A DNA stretch of 64,000 nucleotides from assembly GCA_024138015.1 (NCBI GenBank), contig JAMXBB010000001.1:127767560-127831559 (forward strand), in the 5' to 3' direction. The stretch comes from Lumnitzera littorea (lineage: Eukaryota > Streptophyta > Magnoliopsida > Myrtales > Combretaceae). The position numbers were made by a program, and so were the translations under genes. The notes below the pieces were generated by a model. It had not been told where the DNA came from. It saw only the letters and a program-made list of their open reading frames with translations, and did not search any database. Below, piece by piece: positions 38,415 to 49,565 of this stretch (position 1 is the first letter of the stretch; every line of letters starts with the position of its first letter).

Positions 38415-38510
38415 TTTGGATAAAAGAGAAATACATGAAAAGAACAGTGTATCCCAGTCAAAATTGGTTTTTTATTTTTAAACAGTCAAAATTAGGGTTC
38501 ACTTTACCTG

Positions 38511-40601
38511 ATGCAAACCCCAATGGAATCCGAGCAGCCCCCATCCCTAAACCCTAATCCTAACCCGAACCCTAAACCTGACCCTCCCCCTGCTCCTGCC
38601 GGCAACTCTCCTCTGGAAGCGGCCAACCCAAGTCTCTCTCCACCAACCAACACTGAAGACCTCCCGACGGAAACCGACCCGGAGATCCCCATCTCTGACT
38701 CTCCGGATTCCTCCTCCGGTCCTCTCACCACAAACCTTAATAATGATGATTCCTCGGAGACTGTCCACGATTCCAAAACTCTAACCGCTCCTGAACCGGA
38801 TCGAACGGGCACGGTTCTCCCTCCACGGAAACGCCGGCGGCGGAAAAAGAAGTTCTTCACCGAATTGAACAACGGCCCGGCATTTCGCCGGCACCGGATT
38901 GCAGATCCGGCGAAAGAAATCGACATCGAAGCCTTAATCGCGATTTCTGTAGGGTTTCCAGTTGATTCTCTCACGGAAGAAGAGATTGAAGCGAACGTGG
39001 TATCGGTTCTTGGCGGTACGGAACAAGCGAACTACATTATCGTGAGAAATCATATTCTCGCGAGATGGAGATCGAATGTCTCGAATTGGTTGACATTTGA
39101 CCAGGCTCTTCAAGCGATTAGGTCAGAACACAAATCCTTAGTTCACTCTGCTTATTACTATTTGCTCGAACACGGGTACATTAATTATGGTGTTGCCCCT
39201 GCAATTAAAGAACTGAAATTGAGGTCCTTTGATGGTGTGGAGCGGGCCAATGTGGTCATTATTGGTGCTGGGCTCGCAGGACTTGCTGCAGCTAGACAAT
39301 TAATGTTTTTAGGGTTTAAGGTTGTCATTTTAGAAGGTAGGGCCCGCCCTGGGGGCCGAGTGAAAACGAAGAGGATGAGTGGGGATGGTGTCGTTGCTGC
39401 CGCGGATTTAGGTGGTAGTGTCCTTACAGGGATCAATGGGAACCCCCTTGGGGTTTTGGCTAGGCAATTAGGTATCCCTCTCCATAAGGTTAGGGATATT
39501 TGCCCATTGTATTTGCCTGACGGAAAGGCCGTTAACAAGGATGTGGATTCTAAAATCGAGGTCTCTTTTAATAAGTTGTTGGACAGAGTTTGTAAACTTA
39601 GACAAACGATGATTGAGGAGGTTAAGTCGGTTGATGTCTCGTTAGGTACGGCACTGGAAGCATTTAGACATGCATATGATGTAGCTAAGACACCCCAGGA
39701 GCAAATGTTGCTCGACTGGCATCTTGCAAATTTGGAATATGCAAATGCTTCTTTGATGTCGAATCTTTCAATGGCTTATTGGGATCAAGATGATCCTTAT
39801 GAGATGGGCGGTGATCATTGCTTCATTCCAGGTGGGAACGAGAGGTTTGTAAGAGAACTTGCTAAAGACTTGCCTATATTTTATGAAAAGACAGTTGAGA
39901 GTATTCGATATGGAACCGATGGGGTTTTAGTTTATGCGGGAAGGCAGGAGTTTCACGGAGATATGGTTCTTTGTACAGTTCCATTAGGCGTGCTTAAAAA
40001 GGGTACAATCGAGTTTGTTCCTGAGCTTCCACAACGGAAGCTAGATGCTATACAAAGACTAGGCTTCGGATTGTTGAATAAGGTTGCAATGTTGTTCACT
40101 TATAATTTTTGGGGTGCAGACATTGATACCTTTGGGCATTTGGCAGAAGATTCATCAATGAGAGGGGAGTTCTTCTTGTTTTACAGCTACCATTCTGTCT
40201 CAGGGGGACCACTTCTCATTGCTCTTGTTGCAGGGGAAGCTGCGATCAAGTTTGAGATGATGTCTCCTTTGGAGTCGGTCAATAGAGTATTGGACATATT
40301 GAGGGGTATATTTAAACCAAAAGGCATTATCGTTCCTGATCCAGTTCAGGCAGTTTGCACCAGATGGGGTAAAGATCACCTTGCGTATGGTTCATATTCC
40401 TACGTTGCTATTGGTGCATCGGGTGATGATTATGACATTCTCTCAGAGAGTGTTGGGGATGGCAGAGTTTTCTTTGCAGGAGAGGCAACTAGTAGGTATT
40501 ATCCAGCTACAATGCATGGTGCTTTTTTGAGTGGCATGAGGGAGGCAGCTAACATGCTAAGAGTTTACAGGAGAAGGGGCTCTAATACACAACTTCAATG
40601 A
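38511..40601 (+). CDS. LDL1: LSD1-like lysine-specific histone demethylase (LDL1 type)
   Basis: Flavin amine oxidase that removes methyl groups from histone H3 lysine 4 in the nucleus; LDL1-type proteins repress FLC and other loci together with FLD and LDL2. One uninterrupted 696-residue frame. Residues 1-100 are a Pro/Asn/Ser-rich disordered tail. A basic nuclear-localisation-like run, RKRRRRKKK, is at 106-114. A SWIRM domain spans about 135-235 (ALIAISVGFPVDSLTEEEIE). The FAD-binding Rossmann motif GAGLAGLAAARQL is at 252-264 and GRARPGGR at 276-283. Lys524 in LLNKVAML corresponds to the flavin-contacting lysine of LSD1. The C-terminal FAD motif FFAGEATSRYYPATMHG is at 654-670. The intronless form and the sequence fit LDL1 rather than the spliced FLD or LDL3. 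A second in-frame ATG follows at 38523. No defect is seen. The N-terminal tail is shorter than in Arabidopsis LDL1 as I recall it. Confidence 0.93.
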   Translation: MQTPMESEQPPSLNPNPNPNPKPDPPPAPAGNSPLEAANPSLSPPTNTEDLPTETDPEIPISDSPDSSSGPLTTNLNNDDSSETVHDSKTLTAPEPDRTGTVLPPRKRRRRKKKFFTELNNGPAFRRHRIADPAKEIDIEALIAISVGFPVDSLTEEEIEANVVSVLGGTEQANYIIVRNHILARWRSNVSNWLTFDQALQAIRSEHKSLVHSAYYYLLEHGYINYGVAPAIKELKLRSFDGVERANVVIIGAGLAGLAAARQLMFLGFKVVILEGRARPGGRVKTKRMSGDGVVAAADLGGSVLTGINGNPLGVLARQLGIPLHKVRDICPLYLPDGKAVNKDVDSKIEVSFNKLLDRVCKLRQTMIEEVKSVDVSLGTALEAFRHAYDVAKTPQEQMLLDWHLANLEYANASLMSNLSMAYWDQDDPYEMGGDHCFIPGGNERFVRELAKDLPIFYEKTVESIRYGTDGVLVYAGRQEFHGDMVLCTVPLGVLKKGTIEFVPELPQRKLDAIQRLGFGLLNKVAMLFTYNFWGADIDTFGHLAEDSSMRGEFFLFYSYHSVSGGPLLIALVAGEAAIKFEMMSPLESVNRVLDILRGIFKPKGIIVPDPVQAVCTRWGKDHLAYGSYSYVAIGASGDDYDILSESVGDGRVFFAGEATSRYYPATMHGAFLSGMREAANMLRVYRRRGSNTQLQ
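38541..38580 (+). promoter_or_regulatory. Telomere-like repeat / telo-box in the LDL1 5' coding end
   Basis: CCCTAAACCCTAATCCTAAC and following degenerate heptamers encode the Asn-Pro run near residues 14-22. It contains AAACCCTAA (38549-38557), the telo-box bound by TRB-type Myb proteins in plants, 38 bases after the start codon. It may be regulatory or simply codon repetition. Confidence 0.5.
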
Positions 40602-41619
40602 AAGGATACAAGCAAGGTTGTGTAAATGCTAGAAATGCATTGCGAGTAATTTCCTTCCATTGAGGTGTGGCATATAAAATGTAATTAAGACAATTCTTTT
40701 TGAGATCATTAGAATCTTATGCTCGCAATGAAGTGGAACGGTGGTTCCATCACTTAGGAAAGACGGCTACCTAACAGAAGGCAATTCTTGATTTCTATCT
40801 TAGTCTTCCTCATCACGTTGCCTCAACTTTGTGCATATTGACGCGTACTACTTGTGCTATGCTCAGGATGTACATTTGTCTCCTGGGCACATTGAATTGG
40901 TTTCTAGATGATTCTTTGCAATCCTTTGCTTGTTAATATGCTTCTTTCTTGTAGCTCAGCCCTCTCTTTTAGTTGTGAATGGATCATTTATTCAAGGACA
41001 TTGGATCTTCTCCAATAGCTTGTGCTGTGCAGTTGGAGGAGTTGCAGAATGTATGATCTTTCAATTGCTATGCGTAGATTCCATGACTTATCTGCCCCTG
41101 GAATCATGATTGTGGTGGTCTTTTATAATATCATCAGAAATTTCTTAACATAAATAATTGGCGGAAAAAACTGCACTGGTGCTTTTGAGTTTGCACCTTC
41201 TTTATATTTAGATTATTTTGATGCAATTGCATGCTTGCACAGAAGACAAAATTCACAAGAAATTTGTTTATGCTTTTGACCTTTGAACTTTTAGTTGTGT
41301 GCAATTATACATCACATGTGGTGAAATTAACTCATGAACTTTATATTGGTAAGAAATTGAAGAATTTTTGCGGCAATTTTTCTGAATAATTGAGCCCCTC
41401 TTGAGTATCGATCTCTGTGGGGAAATATTGATATGAAAAACAGTTCAATTTGAACCACATAACGTGCGTTATTAGCAAGATTCTTTGATTACATACAATT
41501 GAAAAGTTTATAGGTTGATTTGCACGATATATTAATTTACGTGGCAAAAAATTTAAGGGAGCATGCTTAGAGTTGCGTTAAGCTTACATTAAAAAGGGAA
41601 AATGCAATATTCCGAGGAT
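40602..41619. other. LDL1 3' flank
   Basis: Presumed 3' untranslated region and spacer. No gene or repeat was recognised before the MULE-derived inverted duplication begins near 41620. Confidence 0.45.
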
Positions 41620-41660
41620 TTCACAAAGAATATTGTAATGGATGACTTTGAAATAGTATG

Positions 41661-41967
41661 TGATAAGAATCAACAATGGATCAAGAAGGAGATGAATGAA
41701 TTTTATTAATTTTAATGGATGGATATGAATGGCAAATCTCATCTCTTTCTAAACGAGAGTCTTGAGCTAAAAGCTTACAAACACAAGCAAATAGTCACAC
41801 AACATTCAATACTTTCCTTATTAAAGATCTATCTACCAAATCTCTAACAAACTTCCTTATTTATAGTAACACGTAGATATAACAAAAAGTAGCTTCTAGA
41901 AACTTCTAAACACAAACTTGAAATACAAAACACCACAACATACACACTTCACACTAGTAACATATCA
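41661..41967 (-). repeat. 3' LTR of the gag-only gypsy element
   Basis: 307 bp, TG...CA, directly repeated at 43394-43701 with scattered mismatches. Shared words include GGATGGATATGAATG and TAGCTTCTAGAAACTTCT. Confidence 0.9.
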
Positions 41968-43393
41968 ATTCCATCCCCCTATAACATTGTCGTTGTCCTC
42001 AAGGACAGAACTGGAATATAGAATGACAGCAACTAGCCAACTCCGCTGGTGGCAAACTGCAGTGCATGTGGTAGATTATCCTCTGCTTCCCAAACACACC
42101 CTGAACACCATTACACGAAGGGATTTGTTAGGCCATTTATGATTAGCCGAAAATGGCTGATCACACTTGAAACACAACTCCTTGGCCACTTTCTCGCGAA
42201 ACTCCACATTAGTCAATTGACGTTGACCATGGAACTTGCGCCAACCATCACGTTGTTGACCTTGACTGCTCCCAGTAGAAGATAAAGCATTCGCAGAAGT
42301 GTCACTATTTAAGAGCTGTTGTTGCTGTCCTTGAACACCCTCTTTAGGGTGATAACTTGCTGCAGTAGAGTAATTGGAAGAAAATTGAATATGCTCCAGC
42401 CGTGTAATTGTTTGACGAGAAGAAGCCAAATGAAATATCGAAGAGTCACGCACCAGACCGTGAAATCCTCCTTGATCAGTGAGCGAAACGTAAACCACAC
42501 AAGAAATATCCAAGCAGCTGTAATTCAGACAAAGGAGGAACCACCGACACCAAAAATTCAAAATCCACAATATATTGATTGATAGTGGAATGTTGACTGA
42601 GTTAAGAAAGACTTTTGTATGGATTAGCCGTCAACAAGCCACCAAAACATTTTAACATTTCCTCTTTCAATGTCGACCAAGTCAGATTCAATGCTCTCTG
42701 CCTAAGTAATTGCAACCAATGAATTGACTGACCTCACATATACAAAGCTGCTATGTTGACCTTTCGAGCATCAGGTATTCCTTGCGTTTCAAAGAGCTAC
42801 TCAGCCATGAAAATCTAGTGAACAGGCTCTGTTCCATCAAATGTAGGAAGAACAAGTCGAGCGGCGTTGAGACAAGAATTGTCAGTAATATCGAGTCCAA
42901 TCTCATCGCCTAACGATGGTAGAACTAGAGGAGGATCGACTTGGTGGCTGTCAATGCCTAGATTCTCCGCCAAGTGGCTTTCTAGCATCAATTGTAAGAT
43001 TCGGATCACTAATTTGTTGTTTTCTGTGTAAATTGGAAACAGAGGATGAGGATCCGGCATGAACACGAGTGCTGGAAGTATTTTGACTCGCAATCCAAAG
43101 GTCTTCCATCATCTTCTGCATTTTTGTCGTGTTAGCTTGAATTTGCAAGATATTTCCTGCCACTTCTTAATGATCTTGCCCCAGGGAAGTCAAATGCCAT
43201 TGAATATAGGCTGAGTCATCAGTCATCACGAATTGTAGTTATGTTATTCTCCAATTCGTCCACATGCGCCTCCAATCGAGTCATCCTTTAACTGATCGGA
43301 AGTAGATAGAATTAATGTCGACGAGGAACAGTAGCGTACGAAATAGAAGTAGTGAAAATATAGAGAAGTTCGATTTTCAAAGACAGTGCCAAT

Positions 43394-43701
43394 TGATAAG
43401 AACAAGCAATGGATCAAGAAGGAGAGGAATGAATTTTATTGATTTTAATGGATGGATATGAATGACAAACCCTATCTCTGTTTAGATGAAAATCATGAGC
43501 TAAAAGGTTACACACACATGGGCAGATGCTCATACAATACTCAATACTTTTCTTACAAAATATTTGGCTACCAATCTCTAACAAACTTTTCTATTTATAG
43601 TAATACCTAGAACTAACAAATAGTAGCTTCTAGAAACTTCTGGACACAAACTCCAAATACAAAACACCACAACATATACACTTCACACTAGTAGCATATC
43701 A
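43394..43701 (-). repeat. 5' LTR of the gag-only gypsy element
   Basis: 308 bp partner of 41661-41967, followed directly by the target duplication copy GTATG at 43702-43706. Confidence 0.9.
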
Positions 43702-44114
43702 GTATGTGGTAGTGGATGTGGATAGACTTATTTTGCCACTTTTCCTTTATTTTTAATTACTTGAAATATGTTTTCTTATGCTTTTCCATGTGAAGAACAG
43801 GGAAATTAACTCATCTGTTTTGTTATTTTACAGGGTCTAATAACAGCGATGCAGGATCTAATGCCTTCTGCTAGGCATCACATGTGCACAACTCATATAT
43901 GCCAACTGTGTTGTCTGCTTCGAAAGGGTTGCTTCATAAAAGGTAGTCTTGGGCAATAGCATAGAACATGAAGAAGCCCAACTTCAAAGAATGCCTGTCT
44001 GACCGTACAGCTTCAACTTCGATGCATATGGGAGCCTAATGACAATATATCTATATAGTTTGATATTGTCAACAACTTGAGTGAGACCTTCAGTGGACTT
44101 GTTATATAGGCACT
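43702..44114 (+). pseudogene. MULE transposase fragment, left arm of an inverted duplication
   Basis: Plus-strand reading gives GLITAMQDLMPSARHHMC and THIYAN (about 43834-43905), then FNFDAYGSLMT and NNLSETFSGLV after frameshifts. This is the part of a MuDR-type transposase around the RHIYANF-like block. A pyrimidine tract and AG at about 43832 precede GLITAM, so the source gene had an intron here. The arm begins before the gypsy insertion, at about 41620-41660, and resumes at 43702. It is the inverted copy of 44215-44600. Confidence 0.8.
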
Positions 44115-44920
44115 GTGCAAGGTGATTACTGTTTTGTGGATTTCGATGTAAATCTGGTAGACGCTTTGTTTTGCTGTTAGTTTTGTTGAACTTGTGTAGA
44201 TCACCTCTACAATTAAGCCATTAAAGGCCTCACTCAAGCTGTTCTTATCAATATTACACTTTGTAATGCATTGAATAAGGCCTTGTGTTTTAGTTGTCAT
44301 CGGGCTCTCATATGCATCAGGGTTGAAGCTTTGGGGTTAGGTAGAGATGGCTTCGAAGTTGGGCTTATTTGGCTATTGCCAAAATTGCTTTTTCGAGAAG
44401 CAACCCAGTGAAGCGGGTATGTTGATTTTCCTTTTGTTTAGATGGGAAGGCATATAAAAACATATTCAAGTGATTTTAGGTAAATAGAAGGGAAAAGTGG
44501 CAAACCTTTTGCTGATCTCTCATAAACGTCCATCCACATTAACCACAACATACTATTTCTAAGTCATCTATTAGTGCTTTTAAGAACCAATTCCATGTGT
44601 CTTTACTTGTTATCTTCATCACGGCCCCATGCTATTGGAAGACTCTGGTTATTCGCGCCCATACCTATGGTGGAAAGAACTTTGCCTATGCAACATGCTT
44701 TAAGAAAACAACCATCTAGCCGAATTATTTTTCTACACGCATAAACGATCAAATTAAGGCTTGCTCTTGGCTGTGGCCCTATCTACTTTCATCAATCCCG
44801 TGCTTCTTAGATTCTTCATGTGAAGCTCGTGAACATAGTCCCATAGCATTTTATATTCGCTGGTTAAAAGCTCCCCTATGCTGACTCATGTCACCTCTAC
44901 GCCTAACTTTGTCCTTTTTC
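44115..44920 (-). pseudogene. MULE transposase fragment, right arm of the inverted duplication
   Basis: Minus-strand reading from about 44920 gives LWDYVHELHMKNL, then IRLDGCFLK with the first catalytic Asp (about 44699-44727), SLPIAWG, and GWTFMRDQQK at an exon end. After the intron come FNPDAYESPMT, DKNSLSEAFNGLIVEV and YQIYIEIHK (about 44130-44300). This is a MuDR-type transposase different from the one at 6-9 kb. Frameshifts and stops abound. The part 44215-44600 is the reverse complement of the left arm. Confidence 0.82.
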
Positions 44921-47325
44921 AATTACGGAGCTCTTAACGCTTTGATTTATTTATTTACTTTTATTATTATTTTTTTTTTTTGGGAAATCTCACCTGTGAT
45001 TGCTTAAACAGGTTATCAACTAGAGGGACCTGGTTTTATTCGATATATAAGCTAAGGACACTAATCCTTGGTACACTTTGCATTATATGTATTTTCTCAT
45101 AGTGGTTTTTTACAAACTAAAACTCCTTTGGTTGGATATGATAAGCCTAATAATGCTTACCTAAACTCATTTGCATTCCTTGAACACCTTAGATACAATG
45201 AATATAGTATTGTCTTGGGCTATTGATCGGTAGAGATTTAGTCAAGATTAAGCTTCGGGTATTAACGAGCGAGCAAGCAAGGTAAAAGATGGTAAGAGGT
45301 GTTGGAAAATTGTTTGACGTGGTTACTCCGATACTTAAGTGAGATTGATATGTAAGGAGATTAAGAGTACTCAAAGATAAAAGGTAGATTTTAGTGTACG
45401 AAGTATCAAGTAGTTTACTATTAGATGATGATCTTGTATTTATAAAAGAATAAAGTCGGCAACTGGAGAGGGGTTAGTAGGCAGAAACCACGTCCACAAA
45501 CAATGGTTAGTAGAGCCACAATGTCTTATGTGTTCTATAAATGTAGAAGATAGTTATTGATTAGGTTGTCCAGTCTTATTCGCAGTCTCCTAGCAATAGG
45601 TGACTGTTGTAGTTAGATAAGTTATGTTATGGGCCTAAGTTGAGCTCGACAATGATAAGAAGGTTTGAATCTAGATAAGTACATCCTGAGTCATAAGCTC
45701 GTTCAAGTTGATACAAGTTTGAAGGGTCTAAATTCACAAAGTCTTATCAAAGTCTAAAAAGCTTTATCAATACACATAATAGCTTATTTTAAACCGATGG
45801 ATAGAATATTTAGACCTTAACCTCATAAACTCTTCTTCACCACACTCATTGCCTTTGTTCCTTTAATACTCATCATTTTCAATTTTATTTTACAATTTGC
45901 TTGGTCCATAATCACGCCACTTTTGCATGGCCATGTCCGTGCATAGAGTTCTTTTGGTTTTATTGTTATTATAGTTTTATCCTTATTATTTTTTGCAGTT
46001 CCTATTTTACCCGTCTGTTAACAAGGGTCATTATGTTTTGATATGCTTTGATGAATCAATAAGACAATTTTGCCAGTTATATGAAATAACCCTAATCTTA
46101 TTCTTATTCTTATCCATTCATCGGATACTGGCAATCAATTCTTTTCTTATAGGAATTACACAAATAGATTATTTCTATTGTGACTCTCTAAGAGAAATGA
46201 TTATATCTACTTATTTGTTCAAAACCCTAATTAAAAAAAAGAAAAAAAAACACAAAAATTTCTGTGAGAATTTAATTATATACGATTACTTTTCTTCCTA
46301 GGAAATTAATATTATCACATACACATTGGAACTAATGAAAAAGTGTAGTTTTCTACTTTTCATGTGCAACACAACGTTGACAGTGAAATAAAATTAGGGC
46401 GTTAGCAGAAGTTCCGAGGGTTCGTTGAATTCCAGTGGGTAATCTTTTTCTCTGTGTTTGCATTAAAGTTCTCAACTTGGAAACAATAAAAAGTGTAGGT
46501 CTCCTTTTTGGACCTTTTTTTTATTTTTTTTTTTCCCTCTCCGGGCAATTAATAGTTTTATAGGTCTCATTAGTGATCTCTATCTCATTATTGTATTGGG
46601 CTAACGATGCTAACTTTGGGATTCATTGTAATTTGGGTTGGTTAGGCTATTCTAGGTATTTCGTGTTTGCCTTTTGGGTGTTGAAGTACCACATCAAGAG
46701 CGTATCATAGCAATGCAATCGGAGATCTCATATTGACTTGTTTTAGTAATATAGGTTTTAAAAGGAAAAAACTGTTATATATAAATAATAAGAAAAATGA
46801 GGGAAATAATAAAACTTAGATCCGTTTTGGGTATTTTTCCTAAGGTTTGCTGCAAATTAATTGAATACACTCCCTTTAAACGGCATTTTGGCTCTGTATA
46901 GCATTTGATCACGATTGGAATCTTGGCTTTTAGCTCAGGAGACATAACATATAAAAAATGGTGCCATAACATATTCCTTATCAGTACTGTCAATAAATGG
47001 AATTTAGCTGCGTTTCACTAATGACAAGGGAAAGGCGAGATAAGCATATTCGAGTAGTCGGGCTAATTGAGTCCAGTAGAGGGGTTACGGGGCTCAAGTC
47101 TGGCCCAGTTGAAACTGTTGGGTCACGGGGTCGCTAATGCTGTTCTACCAGTTGTAACTTCTTCATCCTTGTGTGATCCTTGAACGCTTATATTTTACCT
47201 CACTCTAATTACTTGTTTTAATAATTTAGATTTTTAAAAAATATAATACAAGAAGCACCACTCAAAGAGATACTAATGTCTAATACAATCTTGACACTAA
47301 TGTGTATGGATAGAATTTAATAGGG
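44921..47325. other. Intergenic region
   Basis: No gene is seen. The stretch 45190-45560 has LTR-like wording related to the repeats at 33.6 and 34.8 kb but too diverged for a firm call. The frame 45993-46301 is AT-rich and unconvincing. Confidence 0.4.
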
Positions 47326-48262
47326 AAATGTATAAAACAATTCTCACCATTTACTTGCTTTTTGTTTCAATTTGTTAACATTACAAAAGTTTTACTTTAG
47401 TCGTTAATGTTTACAAAAATGTATAAAGAAGTTCTTCTATTAGTTTTACTGTTAGTATGGACACGTAACAAAATTTGACTCATTCAAATAATTGATTTAA
47501 TTAAATAAATTAATAATATATTATATATGTAAAATTCATAAAAATGCTAAAAAATACAAAAAATGATAGAAAAATAAGAAAACTAAAAATGAAAAGTTGG
47601 AAAATAATATATATTACTTAGTAATATATATCTATATACATACATATTATATTTAATGTAAAATAAATTAATAGAAATTAATAAAAATAAAAAAATCCAA
47701 CCACCCTAAGACCGAAGGTGATCGACAATCACTATATAGAAAGTGGGTTGCAAACCACCTGGCCTTGTGACCGTTTTCTAGCCATTTCAATACTTTAGTA
47801 ACCATTTGTTATGACCGTCCTTAGTGGTCTCTTGCTACTTGTGACTTTGCAATAATTGAATTTGATTTGTTTTTTTGAATTTATGTATATGTTTAGCTAT
47901 TTTATTTATGTATGTATACAAGAGTGTATATATGTACATATACTATTATATATATTATTTTATTAAATTTTCATTTTTTTTATTTGTTTAATTCAATTTT
48001 CATTATTCTTTAATATTTTACTATATTTTTAATACTTTATTTAATTTTATAATATTTTATTATACTATTTACTAATTTAAAATACATGGACAAGTAGAAT
48101 AGTGATACCCATTACTGTACAATTCAAAATCTAACATGATTAGTTAAAAAGGACTTATTTATAAATTTTTGTAAACATTAAGAACTAAAATGAAACTTTT
48201 GAAACATTAATTACTAATAAAAAAAAAGGTAAATATTGAGAACTTTTTTATACTTTTCTAAT
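47326..48262. repeat. Foldback element, about 0.94 kb
   Basis: 47326-47460 is inverted at about 48120-48262. AATGTATAAAACAATTCTCA pairs with a TTGAGAACTTTTTTATACTT stretch, and CGTTAATGTTTACAAAAATG with a TTTTTGTAAACATTAAG stretch. Inner AT-rich flanks (47480-47640 and 47930-48080) continue the symmetry loosely, leaving a GC-richer centre near 47700-47860. No protein is encoded. It resembles a foldback MITE. The target duplication is not determined. Confidence 0.7.
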
Positions 48263-48766
48263 TTAATAAGACATGCAAAATGTTAACATATGCAACATTT
48301 TTTAGGTGTATATGTACTACAGACTATATTTGTGTGTCCATTTATGTGAATTATGAGGGTTAAAAAAAAGAAAAAGAAAAAAGCGTGTAATGCGTGGATT
48401 TATAAAAGAGGTGGGACGGGATGCTCATAAATTCATTGTTAAAGTCATTTGGAATGATAATGCGAATGTATTGCCATGGGGATATTTTTTATTCTCAAAG
48501 GGGTGTCGACAAAACCACTGGACCAAGGTCCATGGGTTTGAGGGGGCCAAGCTGCCCCTAACTTGTGGACCCGCAGACTTTCTGGTCGGGGTAGAATTGA
48601 CCGCCGGGTTAGTTCCAGGTCACTGGCCTAGTTCAATGTTGGAACACGGTCCAATCCAACTCATGCCCACATCCAGAATCCGACAATCCGATTTGATAAG
48701 AATAAAAGAAAAAAATATTGAAGAATATCACACAACATCTTGTATTATCAATTCAACTTATTTTAT
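48263..48766. other. Intergenic region with an isolated open frame
   Basis: A 154-codon frame (48390-48854, plus) spans a GC-richer patch near 48480-48680, but its product has no recognisable domain and its C-terminal third lies in the neighbouring MITE. I do not call it a gene. Confidence 0.4.
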
Positions 48767-49178
48767 TTTATGTTTGGTATGTAAAATTAAACAAAAATTG
48801 AATCGCGATTCTGAGGCTCACTCCTATTCCTTTTATTTTGAAAGTATATTTTGAAATCGGAAACACAATTCTAGTTTCAAAGAAGAATTTGATTCTATAT
48901 TCTCAAAGATGCAATTGCGATTTCATTTCTACTTTATTATTATTATTAGTTAAAATTACTTTTGCAACCTTAAAAAAAATTATAGAATGCAATAATCAAA
49001 GGGTATTTTTTATTAGTAATACTATTTAAGCATTTGATGTCATTCCGTCCTATTTCATTTCTTGGTTATTTCCAAATATAGAAAATAATTTTTCATTTCA
49101 ATCCTCGTTTCATTCTGTTTCGTTTCGTTCCATTGCAGCACATTTCATTTTGGACCATTCCTTCATATCAAATATGAC
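48767..49178. mobile_element. MITE-like element, family 1 copy 1
   Basis: The ends are inverted relatives: TTTATGTTTGGTATG at the left, and GTCATATTTGATATG reading inward from 49178. It contains the palindrome GAATCGCGATTC (about 48801-48812) and a TTTAATGTCATT-like CATTTGATGTCATT block, both shared in the same order with the copy at 55044-55384. No coding capacity. Confidence 0.6.
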
Positions 49179-49565
49179 TTAATAGATTGTGGCTATTTCT
49201 AAGATTGCCATGGATTTGTCTTACTTTGAAACCAATCTAGAATAGAGCTAGTAGTCAATCTTGTCCTAAATAGTATTATTTAGAAATAAAATATAAAAAA
49301 TTTGTTTAGGCTTTAACAAACTATACAATACAATCATTTTTGAGTTATAGTAAACCATTTCAAACATAAAAGTAAAAATAAAGTTATCAACCATTTTTTC
49401 ATAAATGCTATCGATAGTTTTTGTGAAAATTGTCAATAGTTTCTTATTTTTCTTAACAACCCTTATTTACTGTAATTTAGAGTGATATAATATAATTCAA
49501 AAATGGCTACATCATATAATCACTTTCGAGTGACTTTATTGTAAAATTTCCTACACTTAGCCTTA
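49179..49565. other. Spacer between two MITE-like elements
   Basis: AT-rich, with nothing recognised apart from the TTA at 49563-49565 that flanks the next element. Confidence 0.4.

Larger units (their letters stand above)
41661..43701 (-). mobile_element. Gag-only Ty3/gypsy LTR retrotransposon with intact ends and 5-bp target duplication
   Basis: LTRs 41661-41967 and 43394-43701 both start TGATAAGAA and end GCATATCA/ACATATCA (TG...CA). The target duplication is GTATG on both sides (41656-41660 and 43702-43706). The element reads on the minus strand. The 5' LTR is the right copy, followed by TTGGCACTGTC as a possible primer-binding site. The purine tract AGGGGGATGGAAT abuts the 3' LTR (41968-41980). 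The inside is only 1.43 kb and codes a broken gag: an N-terminal coiled region (MQKMMEDLWIASQ, about 43110), ARLVLPTFDGTEPVH (about 42815-42860), a core remnant, and LCFKCDQPFSANHKW (about 42140-42185), a zinc knuckle whose last Cys is lost. There is no protease, polymerase or integrase, so it could only have moved with help from a partner element. Confidence 0.9.

Noticed and set aside
38504..38974. A 156-codon minus-strand frame over the 5' end of LDL1
   Set aside because: It is the shadow of the Pro-rich, GC-rich N-terminus of LDL1, is arginine/glycine-rich and has no domain.
45190..45560. A possible third copy of the LTR-like repeats at 33.6 and 34.8 kb
   Set aside because: Only short words match, so the alignment is too weak to call a copy.
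45993..46301. A 102-codon plus-strand frame
   Set aside because: It is AT-driven, ends in a lysine run from a poly-A tract, and has no family match.
48390..48854. A 154-codon plus-strand frame
   Set aside because: No domain is recognised, it ends inside a MITE-like element, and there is no supporting intron or family likeness.
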